Shown: positions 26,588-38,400 of the stretch, one piece after another | How positions within the stretch are numbered: the first letter of the stretch is position 1 | Layout of the letters: the number at the start of each line of letters is the position of its first letter | Source of the DNA: Nocardia albiluteola | GTDB taxonomy: Bacteria; Actinomycetota; Actinomycetes; Mycobacteriales; Mycobacteriaceae | Length of the DNA: 64,000 bases | Assembly (NCBI RefSeq): GCF_018860155.1 | Contig: NZ_JAHKNI010000003.1 | Coordinates: 620,001-684,000 of the forward strand | Direction: 5' to 3' | Notes under the pieces: generated by a model | Database searches by the model: none | What the model was told of the DNA's origin: nothing | What the model saw: only the letters and a program-made list of their open reading frames with translations | Position numbers and translations under genes: made by a program

Positions 26588-26697
26588 CCGGCGCGCCGGT
26601 CACGGTACCGGCCGGGACCGGGGAACTGATCGCGGACGTGGACGCGTGGTGGCGGGCGGCGAACTATCTGGCGGCGGGACAAATCTCTTCCTGGTGA
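26584..26697 (+). pseudogene. N-terminal stub of a phosphoketolase gene
   Basis: A 37-codon frame starting GTG 26584 (overlapping the previous TGA) encodes VTVPAGTGELIADVDAWWRA then ANYLAAGQISSW and stops. DAWWRAANYL..GQI is the start of xylulose-5-phosphate/fructose-6-phosphate phosphoketolase, normally ~800 residues. After GQI homology ends and the remaining ~760 codons are gone. Phosphoketolase makes acetyl phosphate from pentose phosphates and often sits in dormancy-type clusters, so this looks like a deleted operon member. Confidence 0.75.
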
Positions 26698-26727
26698 TTC
26701 CAGGCGAATCCTGATCGGAGACGAGCA

Positions 26728-27696
26728 ATGTCGACTATTCACCCCGACATCGGGACCGTGCGGGCGGCGCTGGAACTGGCGATTCGCGCGCCCTCGGTGC
26801 ACAACACACAGCCGTGGCTGTGGCGCGTCGGGGGCAGCGCCGTGCACCTGTACGCCGACACGACGCGGTGGCTCTCGCACACCGACCCCGACCAGCGCGA
26901 CCTGCTGATCAGCTGTGGTGCGGCACTGCATCATCTGTGCGTCGCGGCGCGGGCGCTGGGCTGGGAGACCACGGTGCACCGGTTGCCGAACCCGGCCGAC
27001 CCCGAGCACCTGGCGGCCGTCGAATTCCGGGCGGCGACGCCGGATACGCAGGAGCCGGGACTGGCGCGGGCTATCACGCGGCGCCGCACCGACGGCCGTC
27101 GCTTCACCTCGTGCGAGGTTCACCCGACCCAGCTGGACAAGCTCACCGCGGTCGGGCGTGCGTACGGCGTGCAGGTGCACGACATCGAACACGGCGGCGA
27201 GCGAACCGAACTGCTGCACGCGTTCGAGTGGGCGGCCCGCGAGCACGCGGCCGACTTCGGTTACGGCGTGGAGCTGTCCCAGTGGAGCGGCCGGCACGCC
27301 GCGCCCGCGGAGGTTTCCGCGCGCAGCGCCGTCGCGTCGATGGACGACACCGTGCGCCCGTTCTCCAATCCCGGTCTGCCGGAGGCGGTGGTCCGCGACA
27401 TCGACGTGGCCGAGCGGATGCTGGTGTTGAGCACCTCCGGCGACGATCGGACCTCACGGCTGCGGACCGGGGAGGCTATGAGCGCGGTGCTGCTCACCGC
27501 GACCGAGATGGGCCTGGCCACCTGCGCGCTGTCCGAGCCGCTGGAGGTCGCGGACGCGCGCGCGGCGATTCGCACGGATGTGCTGGGAGACAGCGGATTT
27601 CCGCAGATGATCATCCGGCTCGGCTGGGCCGCGCCGAGCGCCGATCCGGTGCCCGCCACGTCCCGGCGACCGCTGGACGAGGTGGTGAAGCCGTAA
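26728..27696 (+). CDS. Acg-type FMN-binding nitroreductase-like protein (paralogue 2)
   Basis: 322 residues, highly similar along its length to the product at 22016 (RAPSVHNTQPWLWR, SCGAALHHLC, ITRRRTDGRRFTSCEV, LSQWSGRHAAP, LTATEMGLATCALSEPLEV). Same predicted role: Acg-like flavin-binding protein of the dormancy regulon. GGAG lies upstream of ATG 26728. The last base of its TAA is the first base of the next ATG, so it is tightly coupled to the Rv1733c-like gene. Confidence 0.87.
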   Translation: MSTIHPDIGTVRAALELAIRAPSVHNTQPWLWRVGGSAVHLYADTTRWLSHTDPDQRDLLISCGAALHHLCVAARALGWETTVHRLPNPADPEHLAAVEFRAATPDTQEPGLARAITRRRTDGRRFTSCEVHPTQLDKLTAVGRAYGVQVHDIEHGGERTELLHAFEWAAREHAADFGYGVELSQWSGRHAAPAEVSARSAVASMDDTVRPFSNPGLPEAVVRDIDVAERMLVLSTSGDDRTSRLRTGEAMSAVLLTATEMGLATCALSEPLEVADARAAIRTDVLGDSGFPQMIIRLGWAAPSADPVPATSRRPLDEVVKP

Positions 27697-28337
27697 TGAT
27701 CGGTCACTCCGGGAACAGAATTACCCGCTATCCATCGATGCCGGTGCGATGGCTGCGGATCCTGCCGTGGAGCCGCAGCCCGCTCATGCGGGGCTCCGAC
27801 CGGATCGAAGCCGTTGTCCGGGTACTCGCGGTGGTGCTGCTGCTGGTCGCGGTGCCGGTCGCGGCCGCGACGGGAACCGCGTCCTATACCGCGGCCGCGG
27901 ACCACATCCGCTCGGAAAACTCGACCAAGGTGGCGGTTCAGGCGACGCTTGTGGCCGACCCGGTCGTCACCGGCTCGCAGACGCCGAGCGCGGCCGCCGA
28001 CAGCGGCCGTGCCACCACGACGGCGCAGGCGCCGGTGCGCTGGGTCCGGAACGGCCGCGCCGCACAGGCGACGGTCGAGGTTCCCGAGAGCGCGGTGCGG
28101 GGCGGCGCGATCGGGATCTGGCTCGGACCGGACGGGCGGCCCACGCCCGCACCGACGCCCTCCCAAACCGCCGGATTCGTCGGCTTCGGCGCCGGATTCA
28201 CCCTGCTGGCGGCGATCTGGGCGGTCGTCGCCGGAGTCCTCGTCGCCCTGCACTGGACGCTGAACCGATGCCACAGCGCCGCCTGGGCCAGGGAATGGCT
28301 GCTGGTGGCGCGTCCCATGGGCCGAGACCACCGTTGA
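27696..28337 (+). CDS. Rv1733c family membrane protein
   Basis: 213 residues. A basic N-terminus (RWLRILPWSRSPLMRGSDRI) precedes a first membrane helix (EAVVRVLAVVLLLVAVPVAA, about 38-60), an extracytoplasmic domain of ~100 residues (VAVQATLVAD, VRWVRNGRAAQATVEVP) and a second helix (GFTLLAAIWAVVAGVLVALH). This is the layout of Rv1733c, a DosR-induced membrane protein and latency antigen of unknown function. Start ATG 27696 overlaps the previous TAA by one base. A longer upstream frame exists but is antisense-like shadow over the nitroreductase gene. Confidence 0.85.
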   Translation: MIGHSGNRITRYPSMPVRWLRILPWSRSPLMRGSDRIEAVVRVLAVVLLLVAVPVAAATGTASYTAAADHIRSENSTKVAVQATLVADPVVTGSQTPSAAADSGRATTTAQAPVRWVRNGRAAQATVEVPESAVRGGAIGIWLGPDGRPTPAPTPSQTAGFVGFGAGFTLLAAIWAVVAGVLVALHWTLNRCHSAAWAREWLLVARPMGRDHR

Positions 28338-28351
28338 GAAGGAGCACGATC

Positions 28352-29263
28352 ATGACCGAACACCTCGATTCGACTCGGCGCGAGCCGAATCCGCCGATAC
28401 TCGCGGCCGTGGACGGCTCGGCCGCCTCGTATAAGGCCGCGACCTGGGCGGCCACCGACGCCGCGCTGCACGGCTGTGGTCTGCACCTGGTCACCTCGGT
28501 GTCGGTGCCTGCCGGGTACGGCCCCGGGGCGATGCTCACCGGCACCGACACCGACTGGCTGCAGGTCGAGGGAGAGCGGATCGTCACCGAGGCCACGCGG
28601 ATCGTGCGGGCCGCCATGCCTGGCGCGGAACCGCCGGTCACCACCGAGGTCAGCTGGTCGCCGGACATCCCGGATCTGATCGAACGATCCCGGCGGGTGC
28701 GGACGCTGGCCCTGGGCAGCTCGGGGGCCGGCGCACTGCGCCGGGGACTGGTCGGCTCGGTGACCAGCGCAATGGTCCGGCACGCGCACTGTCCGGTGGC
28801 GGTGATCCACTACGAGCAGGCCGCCGATCCGATGGAGGTGATACAACCGGTCGTCGTCGGCGTGGACGGCAGCCCCAACAGCGTGCCCGCGCTGGTCGCC
28901 GCGTTCGAGGAGGCCTCCCTGCGCAAGGTCGGGCTCACCGCGGTACACGCGTGGGCCGATACGGCAGTTTCCTACCTGTCTATGGACTGGGAGAACGCGA
29001 TGCGCGAGAACGAGGACATGGTGCTGGCCGAGAGCATGGCCGGCTGGTCCGAACGGTACCCGGAGGTGCCGGTGCGCCGAGTAGTGGTGCGGGACCGGCC
29101 TGTTCGTGCGCTGCTCGAGGAGGCCCATGGTGCGCAGCTGGTGGTCGTGGGCAGCCACGGCCGTGGCGGATTCACCGGCATGCTGCTCGGCGCCACCAGC
29201 AATGCGCTGGTCCATACGGTGGAGTGCCCGATTCTGGTGGTACGCCACGGGACAGGCCACTGA
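28352..29263 (+). CDS. Universal stress protein, tandem UspA domains
   Basis: 303 residues with two UspA domains (ILAAVDGSAASYKAATWAAT and LGSSGAGALRRGLVGSVT; VVGVDGSPNSVPALVAAFEE and VGSHGRGGFTGMLLGATS). It is of the Rv2005c/Rv2623 type and close to the product at 43083. AAGGAG lies before ATG 28352, 14 bases after the Rv1733c-like gene. It converges with devR, 18 bases between stops; a short ACCAGT/ACTGGT stem (29274-29290) spans the junction. Confidence 0.9.
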   Translation: MTEHLDSTRREPNPPILAAVDGSAASYKAATWAATDAALHGCGLHLVTSVSVPAGYGPGAMLTGTDTDWLQVEGERIVTEATRIVRAAMPGAEPPVTTEVSWSPDIPDLIERSRRVRTLALGSSGAGALRRGLVGSVTSAMVRHAHCPVAVIHYEQAADPMEVIQPVVVGVDGSPNSVPALVAAFEEASLRKVGLTAVHAWADTAVSYLSMDWENAMRENEDMVLAESMAGWSERYPEVPVRRVVVRDRPVRALLEEAHGAQLVVVGSHGRGGFTGMLLGATSNALVHTVECPILVVRHGTGH

Positions 29264-29281
29264 GTCTCGGGTTACCAGTGT

Positions 29282-29923
29282 CTAACTGGTCTGGCCCGCT
29301 TGGATTTTCGAGACGAAGACCGCGGCCTGGGTGCGCCGCTCCATCCCGAGCTTGGCCAGCAACCGGGAGACGTAGTTCTTGACGGTCTTCTCGGCCAGGA
29401 ACATGCGCTGGGCGATCTGCCGGTTGGTCAGGCCCTCGCCGAGCAGGTCGAGCAGCGTGCGCTCCTGTGCGGTGAGATCGGCCAGCGGGCCGTTGGGCTC
29501 GGTGCTGCGGCGCAGCCGATCCATCAGGGCGGCCGTGGCCCGGCTGTCCAGCAGGGACTGGCCCTCCCCGACCGCTTTGACGGCCTCGGCGAGCTCCTTG
29601 CCCTTGATGTCCTTGACGAAGTAGCCGCTGGCCCCGGCGAGTATCGCGTCGAGCATGGCCTGCTGATCGGTGAAGGAGGTCAGGATGAGGCAGTGCAGGC
29701 CCTCGACGCGTGAGAGCAGCTCGCGGCACAGCTCGATGCCGTTGCCGTCGGGCAGGCGCACGTCGAGCACAGCGACGTCCGGGCGCAGGGCGGGGATCCG
29801 GGCCAGGGCGTGGGTGGTGTCGGAGGCCTCGCCGACGATGGTCAGGTCAGGGTCCGACTCGAGTAGGTCGGCCAGACCGCGACGCACGATTTCGTGGTCG
29901 TCGACCAGGAAGACCGTGGTCAT
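29282..29923 (-). CDS. devR: DevR/DosR response regulator
   Basis: 213 residues, NarL/LuxR type. Receiver: [14 protein letters not shown] (acidic pair D8/D9), phospho-acceptor D54 in [12 protein letters not shown]82 in LILTSFT and K104 in YFVKDIKG, identical in position to M. tuberculosis DosR. C-terminal [56 protein letters not shown], essentially the DosR recognition helix. It activates genes with GGGAC-N4-GTCCC palindromes under hypoxia, NO or CO. Start ATG 29921-29923. Unusually it is separated from devS by two genes. A possible autoregulatory box lies at 29989-30002. Confidence 0.95.
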   Translation of the reverse strand: MTTVFLVDDHEIVRRGLADLLESDPDLTIVGEASDTTHALARIPALRPDVAVLDVRLPDGNGIELCRELLSRVEGLHCLILTSFTDQQAMLDAILAGASGYFVKDIKGKELAEAVKAVGEGQSLLDSRATAALMDRLRRSTEPNGPLADLTAQERTLLDLLGEGLTNRQIAQRMFLAEKTVKNYVSRLLAKLGMERRTQAAVFVSKIQAGQTS

Positions 29924-29988
29924 GATGGTGTCCAATCCGCACAGTAGATCGTGAGATCACGATATTCCGGCGACTCCGACGCCGGAAT

Positions 29989-30002
29989 GGGCCCAAAGTC
30001 AT
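29989..30002. promoter_or_regulatory. Candidate DosR/DevR box upstream of devR
   Basis: GGGCC-CAAA-GTCAT, 66 bases before the devR start codon; one mismatch in the left arm and two in the right. It would allow DevR to act on its own promoter. Confidence 0.4.
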
Positions 30003-30077
30003 CGGGCGACGGGGCTGGGTGGCGCCCCGGGGTTCGACGTTGGTCGCCGTGTCCTACAACCCAGCGTACGCCCGCGA

Positions 30078-31070
30078 TCAGTCCCGGAACTCGAGCGTTT
30101 CGGTCAGCGGCCTACGGGGGGTCGGGTCTGGCTGTTCGATGCCGGGGGCGGTGCCGATGCGGATGATCACCTGGGGAAGCGTGCGTTCCGGCAGCAGCGA
30201 GGCGACGGCCCGGCGGCCTGCGGGCAGCTCGGTGATGTGGGTCAGTGGGCAGGTGGCCAGACCGGCCGCCGTGCATTCCAGCAGGACCACGGATAGGGCC
30301 TCGCCCGCATACAGCCACTGCAGGGCGGATTCACCGTCGGTGCCCAGCACCACGAGCGCCGAGCGATCGCGCAGTTCGGCCCGGCGATCCGAATGCGGCG
30401 GCCGCGGGAAGGACCGGCCGATATCGACGCGGGCGAATTCCGCATCGGAGGCCAGCGCCGCCGGGGGGATCCCCTCGGGCATCTCGGAATGCCCTGCCCA
30501 CCACTGTAATTCGTTCTGATAGTACATGTCGTCCCGGCGGTTCGCGTCGGCCTGGTCCGAGACCGCGGCCAGTCGCGGCCGGATCTCGTCGCCGACGGCG
30601 TCGAGTGTGACATCGTGCGGTGCGGTCAACCGCCGCAGCCGGGACAGCATCTCCTCCCAGCCGTCGGGTGGCAGCATGGGCAGCCGGTCGGTGCGGCGCG
30701 CGTCGATGGCGGCGGCGCGGTGCCCGATGCCCTCGGGTGGGTCCGGCCAGAGCCGGAAGTCGATGACGGCCAGAAGATCCGGCTGGTGCGGATCGGGAAT
30801 ATGTTCGGTATCGGTGTGCCAGCCGTGGGCGGCGAACATCGTGCGCGCGTGATGCAGGGCCGCGCCGCAACTGATGATTCGCTGGCGACCGTGCGGATCC
30901 GCGGCGAGCAGCTGTCGGTCCGGATCGGTGTGCAGGGACAGCCGGACGCCGTCGAAGATCCAGTGCCAGGGCTGGGTGTTGTGCACCGACGGCGCGCGGC
31001 TCGCCCGGCGCATGACCTCCAGAATGGTCCGGTGGTCGGGAACTGTCGTCAGGGGCTCGTGTGTTGTCAT
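30078..31070 (-). CDS. Acg-type FMN-binding nitroreductase-like protein (paralogue 3)
   Basis: 330 residues from ATG 31068-31070. RASRAPSVHNTQPWHWIFDG, SCGAALHHAR, DARRTDRLPMLPP, LQWWAGHSEMPEGIPP, LECTAAGLATCPLTHITEL. This subgroup (HTDPDRQL, CPLTHITE) is closer to Rv3127/Rv3131 than paralogues 1 and 2. It sits between the GyrI-DUF302 gene and devR on the same strand and is probably part of the regulator operon. Confidence 0.87.
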   Translation of the reverse strand: MTTHEPLTTVPDHRTILEVMRRASRAPSVHNTQPWHWIFDGVRLSLHTDPDRQLLAADPHGRQRIISCGAALHHARTMFAAHGWHTDTEHIPDPHQPDLLAVIDFRLWPDPPEGIGHRAAAIDARRTDRLPMLPPDGWEEMLSRLRRLTAPHDVTLDAVGDEIRPRLAAVSDQADANRRDDMYYQNELQWWAGHSEMPEGIPPAALASDAEFARVDIGRSFPRPPHSDRRAELRDRSALVVLGTDGESALQWLYAGEALSVVLLECTAAGLATCPLTHITELPAGRRAVASLLPERTLPQVIIRIGTAPGIEQPDPTPRRPLTETLEFRD

Positions 31071-31147
31071 GCACCCGAGCGTGCCCGCCGGAGCCGGTCG
31101 CGCAAACGGCCTTTCGGGCTCGGCGCTGTGCCGATGGTCCTCTCCGG

Positions 31148-32017
31148 TCACGCGGCGGACCCGGCGCGCACCGCGGCGAGCACGTCGGCGAGCAGCTCGC
31201 GAAGCTCTCGGGCGCGGTCCTGCACCTCCGGAACGCAGGACTGCGCGAGCGTCATCGGGTCCGTCGCCGCGATCGTGACCGCGGAATCGATCCCGTGCAC
31301 CGTCACCGTGGACGATGCCAGCCAGCCCGCCTGGGGGTCCGCCGCGACGGCCTGGCCGGTGAGCCGGGGATGGCAGGCGATGATCAGCAGATACTCGCCG
31401 AGATGTCCCGCGGGAACGGTGTGGAGCAGCGACCGCATATCGGCCTCGGAGATCAGCTCGAATTCGCGCTGAGCAAGTTCCCGCAGAGTGTGCCGGACGA
31501 CGTCGGCGAAGGGGGCGTGCACCCGCGCGGTCATCGCAGGCGCCGGTATCACCGGGATGCGAATCTCAGTGACCAGCAGGTTCGGATTGCTCACTTCGTC
31601 GGGCCCGATGAGGTAGACCTCGGCCGGCGGTCCGACCTGCCGGTAGTCCGATGCGCGCAGCCACTCGTGCATGGCCGCGTATGCCGAACCGAGCCGGTCG
31701 TATCCGCCGCGATGACAGGTGCGCGCAACCAAGCCGCCGGGCCGCACGACCACCTCGGCGTCCGAGCCCGGCCCCAGGGAGGTGCCGAGATCCACCGGAA
31801 CCTCGAACTCGATCTTCAGCGCCCCTCCCGGAGCCGCTTCGTCCGCATACGTGATGGCCGGCGCGCCGCAAGCGGTCAAACCGGCGCGTCCGGTCGTCGC
31901 GGTCAATTCCCGCATCCCGGCGGCGATGTCGGCGCCGAGCCGATCCGGCCGGACCTCCCACCACAGCCGCAGCACGGACAGTGGCGTCGATTCGCACACG
32001 TCTACCCGGTACTCCAT
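31148..32017 (-). CDS. GyrI-like effector-binding domain fused to DUF302
   Basis: 289 residues. Residues ~1-150 look like a GyrI/AraC effector-binding (SOUL-like) fold: GMRELTATTGRAGLTACGAP, TCHRGGYDRLGSAYAAMHEW, EVYLIGPDEVSNP. Residues ~160-289 match DUF302: LAQREFELISEADMRSLLHT, YLLIIACHPRLTGQAVAADP, TVHGIDSAVTIAATDPM. Both folds bind small molecules. ATG 32015-32017. The best DosR box of the window lies ~180 bases upstream, so it is likely DevR-driven, leading nitroreductase and devR. Function unknown; a ligand sensor or redox/haem-related protein is possible. Confidence 0.75.
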   Translation of the reverse strand: MEYRVDVCESTPLSVLRLWWEVRPDRLGADIAAGMRELTATTGRAGLTACGAPAITYADEAAPGGALKIEFEVPVDLGTSLGPGSDAEVVVRPGGLVARTCHRGGYDRLGSAYAAMHEWLRASDYRQVGPPAEVYLIGPDEVSNPNLLVTEIRIPVIPAPAMTARVHAPFADVVRHTLRELAQREFELISEADMRSLLHTVPAGHLGEYLLIIACHPRLTGQAVAADPQAGWLASSTVTVHGIDSAVTIAATDPMTLAQSCVPEVQDRARELRELLADVLAAVRAGSAA

Positions 32018-32195
32018 CGCAACCCTCTCTTCCGCGTGTGTATCGCCGCCGCCGAGGACACACCAGCGCGGCACGGACGTCCGTTCACTCGGAATTCAAC
32101 GCGCGGATGCCGCCCGCGACACAGGGCTTTTCGTCGATTTCGCCGGGATCTTCGGTCCATGATCGGCAGCCACCGCGATCAGGACCGGCATCGCA

Positions 32196-32215
32196 TGAGG
32201 GACAAAAGTCCCCAA
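32196..32215. promoter_or_regulatory. DosR/DevR box
   Basis: The 14-base core GGGAC-AAAA-GTCCC (32199-32212), flanked by CAA on the right, has one mismatch to the consensus GGGACTWWAGTCCC. A GGGAC half-site recurs at 32220-32224, about two helical turns away. It lies between devS (end) and the GyrI-DUF302 gene (start, 179 bases away), both on the minus strand. Confidence 0.75.
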
Positions 32216-32413
32216 GGCCGGGACAGCGCACGGGTCGGCTACGCGCGTGGCGTCCCGTGCCGATGGATCGCTCGGCGTGAGCCGTGCATGGTTCCGGGAT
32301 CGGTCGATCGAACGTTGGAAACCGCTGTGCGATACAGTGATTCGGTACCGTCCAGGTGAGATGTATTGGCCCACCGTGGCCCGGACGGATCGTGGAGGTA
32401 CTCCTCCGTGTCC

Positions 32414-35300
<2,887 letters not shown>

Positions 35301-35324
35301 GCTATTGCGGCACAGGCGATTCGG

Positions 35325-35344
35325 GCAGGGACGAATGTCCCCGG
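35325..35344. promoter_or_regulatory. DosR/DevR box shared by divergent genes
   Basis: GGGAC-GAAT-GTCCC (35328-35341) has perfect arms. It lies 28 bases from the nitroreductase start and 92 bases from the OtsB1-like start, with a TATACC -10-like hexamer at 35398-35403 for the latter. Confidence 0.75.
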
Positions 35345-35432
35345 AACGGCGGTCCGGCGCCCCCCGGACGAGTGTGTCGATCGTCGACCTGCGGCCCTAT
35401 ACCCGGCGCCGCGTCAGGACGAGGCTCGGAGT

Positions 35433-38400
35433 GTGCACGACCAAGATGTCAAGGGCCCGATCATCGATTCCCGCGCGTTCGACGCGGTGATCTTCGATAT
35501 GGACGGGGTGGTCACCGACAGCGCCTCGATCCACGCGGCGGCCTGGACCGAACTGTTCGACACCTTCCTGGCCACTCGGGCCCCGGGCCGCGGCGAGGAC
35601 CTGTCGCCCTTCACCGAGACGGACTACGAGCGTTTCGTGGACGGCAAGGCGCGATCCGACGGCGTCGCGGATTTCCTTGCGGCGCGGGGGATCTCGCTGC
35701 CGCACGGAGAGCTGTCCGACCCGGCCGACGCGGTCACGGTCTGCGGTCTGAGCAATCGAAAGGATCGGCTGTTCCTGCGGCGGGTCGCGCGGGACGGGGT
35801 GCCGGCGTTCGAATCCACCGTGGCGCTGGTGCGCGGACTGCGGGCCGCGGGGCTGGGGACCGCGGTGTTCTCGGCCAGCCGCAATGCCGCGGAGGTGCTG
35901 GCGGCGGCCCGGGTCGGGGACCTGTTCGCGGTACGGATCGACGGCGTCGTGGCTTACGAGCTGAGCCTGCCCGGCAAGCCGGATCCGGCGATGTTGCTCG
36001 AGGCCGCGCGCCGGCTCGGTGCGCGGCCGGAGCGCACGGTCGTCGTGGAGGACGCTGAGGCCGGCGTCGCGGCGGGTCGTCGCGGTGGGTTCGGTCTGGT
36101 TATCGGAGTGGACCGGGTGGGGCATGCGGATCGGCTGCGGGCGGCCGGGGCCGACGAGATCGTTGCCGATCTGGCGCAGGCGCAGCTGCGAAGCGGATTC
36201 CCGCGGATGTCGGAGATTCCGGACGCGCTGGACTATTACCCCCGCATCATCGACCGGCTGGCGGCCGGCAGGCCCGCGGTGCTGCTGGATTTCGACGGCA
36301 CGCTGTCCGATATCGTGCCCGATCCGGCCGCGGCGGTCCTGCACGAGGGTATCGCCGGGGCACTGGCGCGGCTGGCCGAGCGGTGCCTGGTGGCGGTGGT
36401 CAGCGGTCGCGAGCTCGACGATCTGCGCAAGCGGATCGACATCCCGGGCCTGTGGTACGCGGGCTGTCACGGCTTCGAACTGCTGGCGCCGGACGGGATC
36501 CCGCACGCGCACGCGGCGGGCGTGGCGGCCGAGGCGGCCATCGCCGACGCGGCACGGCGGCTCGATCGGGAGCTGCGGGGGATTGCCGGGGTTGTGGTGG
36601 AGCACAAGCGATTCGCGGTGGCGGTGCACCACCGCGCCGTGGCGCCGGCGCGGGTCGCCGAGGTGGTGGCCGCCGTGCACCGCGTCGGGCACGAGGGCGG
36701 GCTGCGTGTCGCGGCTGGTCGCAGGGTCACCGAACTGCATCCGGATCTGCACTGGGACAAGGGTTCTGCCGTCAAGTGGCTGCTCAGGCGGTTCGGTGCG
36801 CCGGCGGTCCCGGTGTACATCGGCGACGACCTCACCGACGAGGACGCGTTCGACGCCGTCACCGCCGACGGCATCGCGATCTGCGTGCGCCACCGCGAGG
36901 ACGGTGACCGCCGCACCGCGGCCCAGTTCACGGTCGAAAACCCCGCCCGCGTGGCCGATCTGCTCGACCGATTGACGAACCTGATTGCCGCCGAGGGCAT
37001 CTCGGCGGTCCCGCGGGACTGGTTGCTGGACTTCGACGGCTACGACCCGCCCACCGAGAAGCTGCGGGAGGCGCTGTGCGCCGGCGGCAACGGATATCTC
37101 GGCGTCCGTGCCGCCGCGCCGGAATCGAGGGCCGGTACGCACCACTACCCGGGCACCTACGTCGCCGGTATCTATAACCGCCTGGACGACGAGATCGCCG
37201 GGCGCACGGTGGACAACGAAAGCCTGGTCAATCTGCCGAACTGGCTGCCGCTGACCTGGCGCGTCGGCGACGGCGACTGGTTCGATCCGGATGCGGTCGA
37301 ATTGCTCTCCTACCGTACCGAATTCGATCTCCGGTACGCGGTGCTGACCCGGCGGTGGCGGTACCGCGACCCGGACGGCAGGATCACCGCGGTCACCCAG
37401 CGCAGGTTCGTGTCGATGCACGCACCGCACCTGTGCGCGCTGTGCACGACCCTCACCGCCGAGAACTGGCACGGCCGCCTGACGATTCGGTCCGCGATCG
37501 ACACCGCCGTCCGCAACGATCTGGTCGATCGCTACCGGGCGCTGTCCGGGCAGCATCTCGCCGCGGCGGAGGTGATCCGCCCCGGGGAAGACGGCGTGGT
37601 CGCCCTGACATCGACCGTTCAGTCCCGCATCCCCATCGCCACCGCGATCCGAACCACGATGCGTAAGAACCGGATACGGTACATCGGCCCCAGTTCACCG
37701 TTCGGTGAGCCAGGACTGGCCGGACACGACACCGAGGTCGAGCTGGCCGAGCGGGAGTCGGTCACGGTCGACAAGATCGGCGCCCTGTACACCGGCCGCG
37801 ACCCCGCGATATCCAGCCCCGGCGACCAGGCATGGCGGGAACTCGCGGGGATCGACGACATCGATACCCTGCTCGGGCCGCATATCGTCGCATGGGAACA
37901 CCTGTGGGCGCGGCTGCGGATCGACCTCGACGGAGATGGAGTCGCCCTTCGCACCGTGCGGCTGCACCTGCTGCATCTGATGCAGACCCTGTCGCCGCAC
38001 ACCGTCGCCGTCGACGCCGGGGTCCCGGCGCGCGGCCTGGCTGGGGAGGCGTACCGCGGCCACATCTTCTGGGACGAGCTGTTCGTCCTGCCCGTCCTGA
38101 CCCTCCGATTCCCGGCGCTCACGAAATCCCTCCTGGGATACCGGCATCGCCGCCTGCCCGAGGCGCGCCGCCTGGCCCGCGACATCGGCTGTGCCGGTGC
38201 GCTGTTCCCGTGGCAGTCCGGCAGCGACGGCCGGGAGGAGAGCCAGCGCATGCACCTCAACCCGCGATCGGGACGTTGGACCCTCGATCCGAGTCCGCGC
38301 GCTCATCATGCCGGAATCGCCGTGGCCTACACCGTATGGCACTACTACGAGGCGACCCGGGACCGCGAATTCCTCTCGGAGACCGGCGCGGAATTACTGA

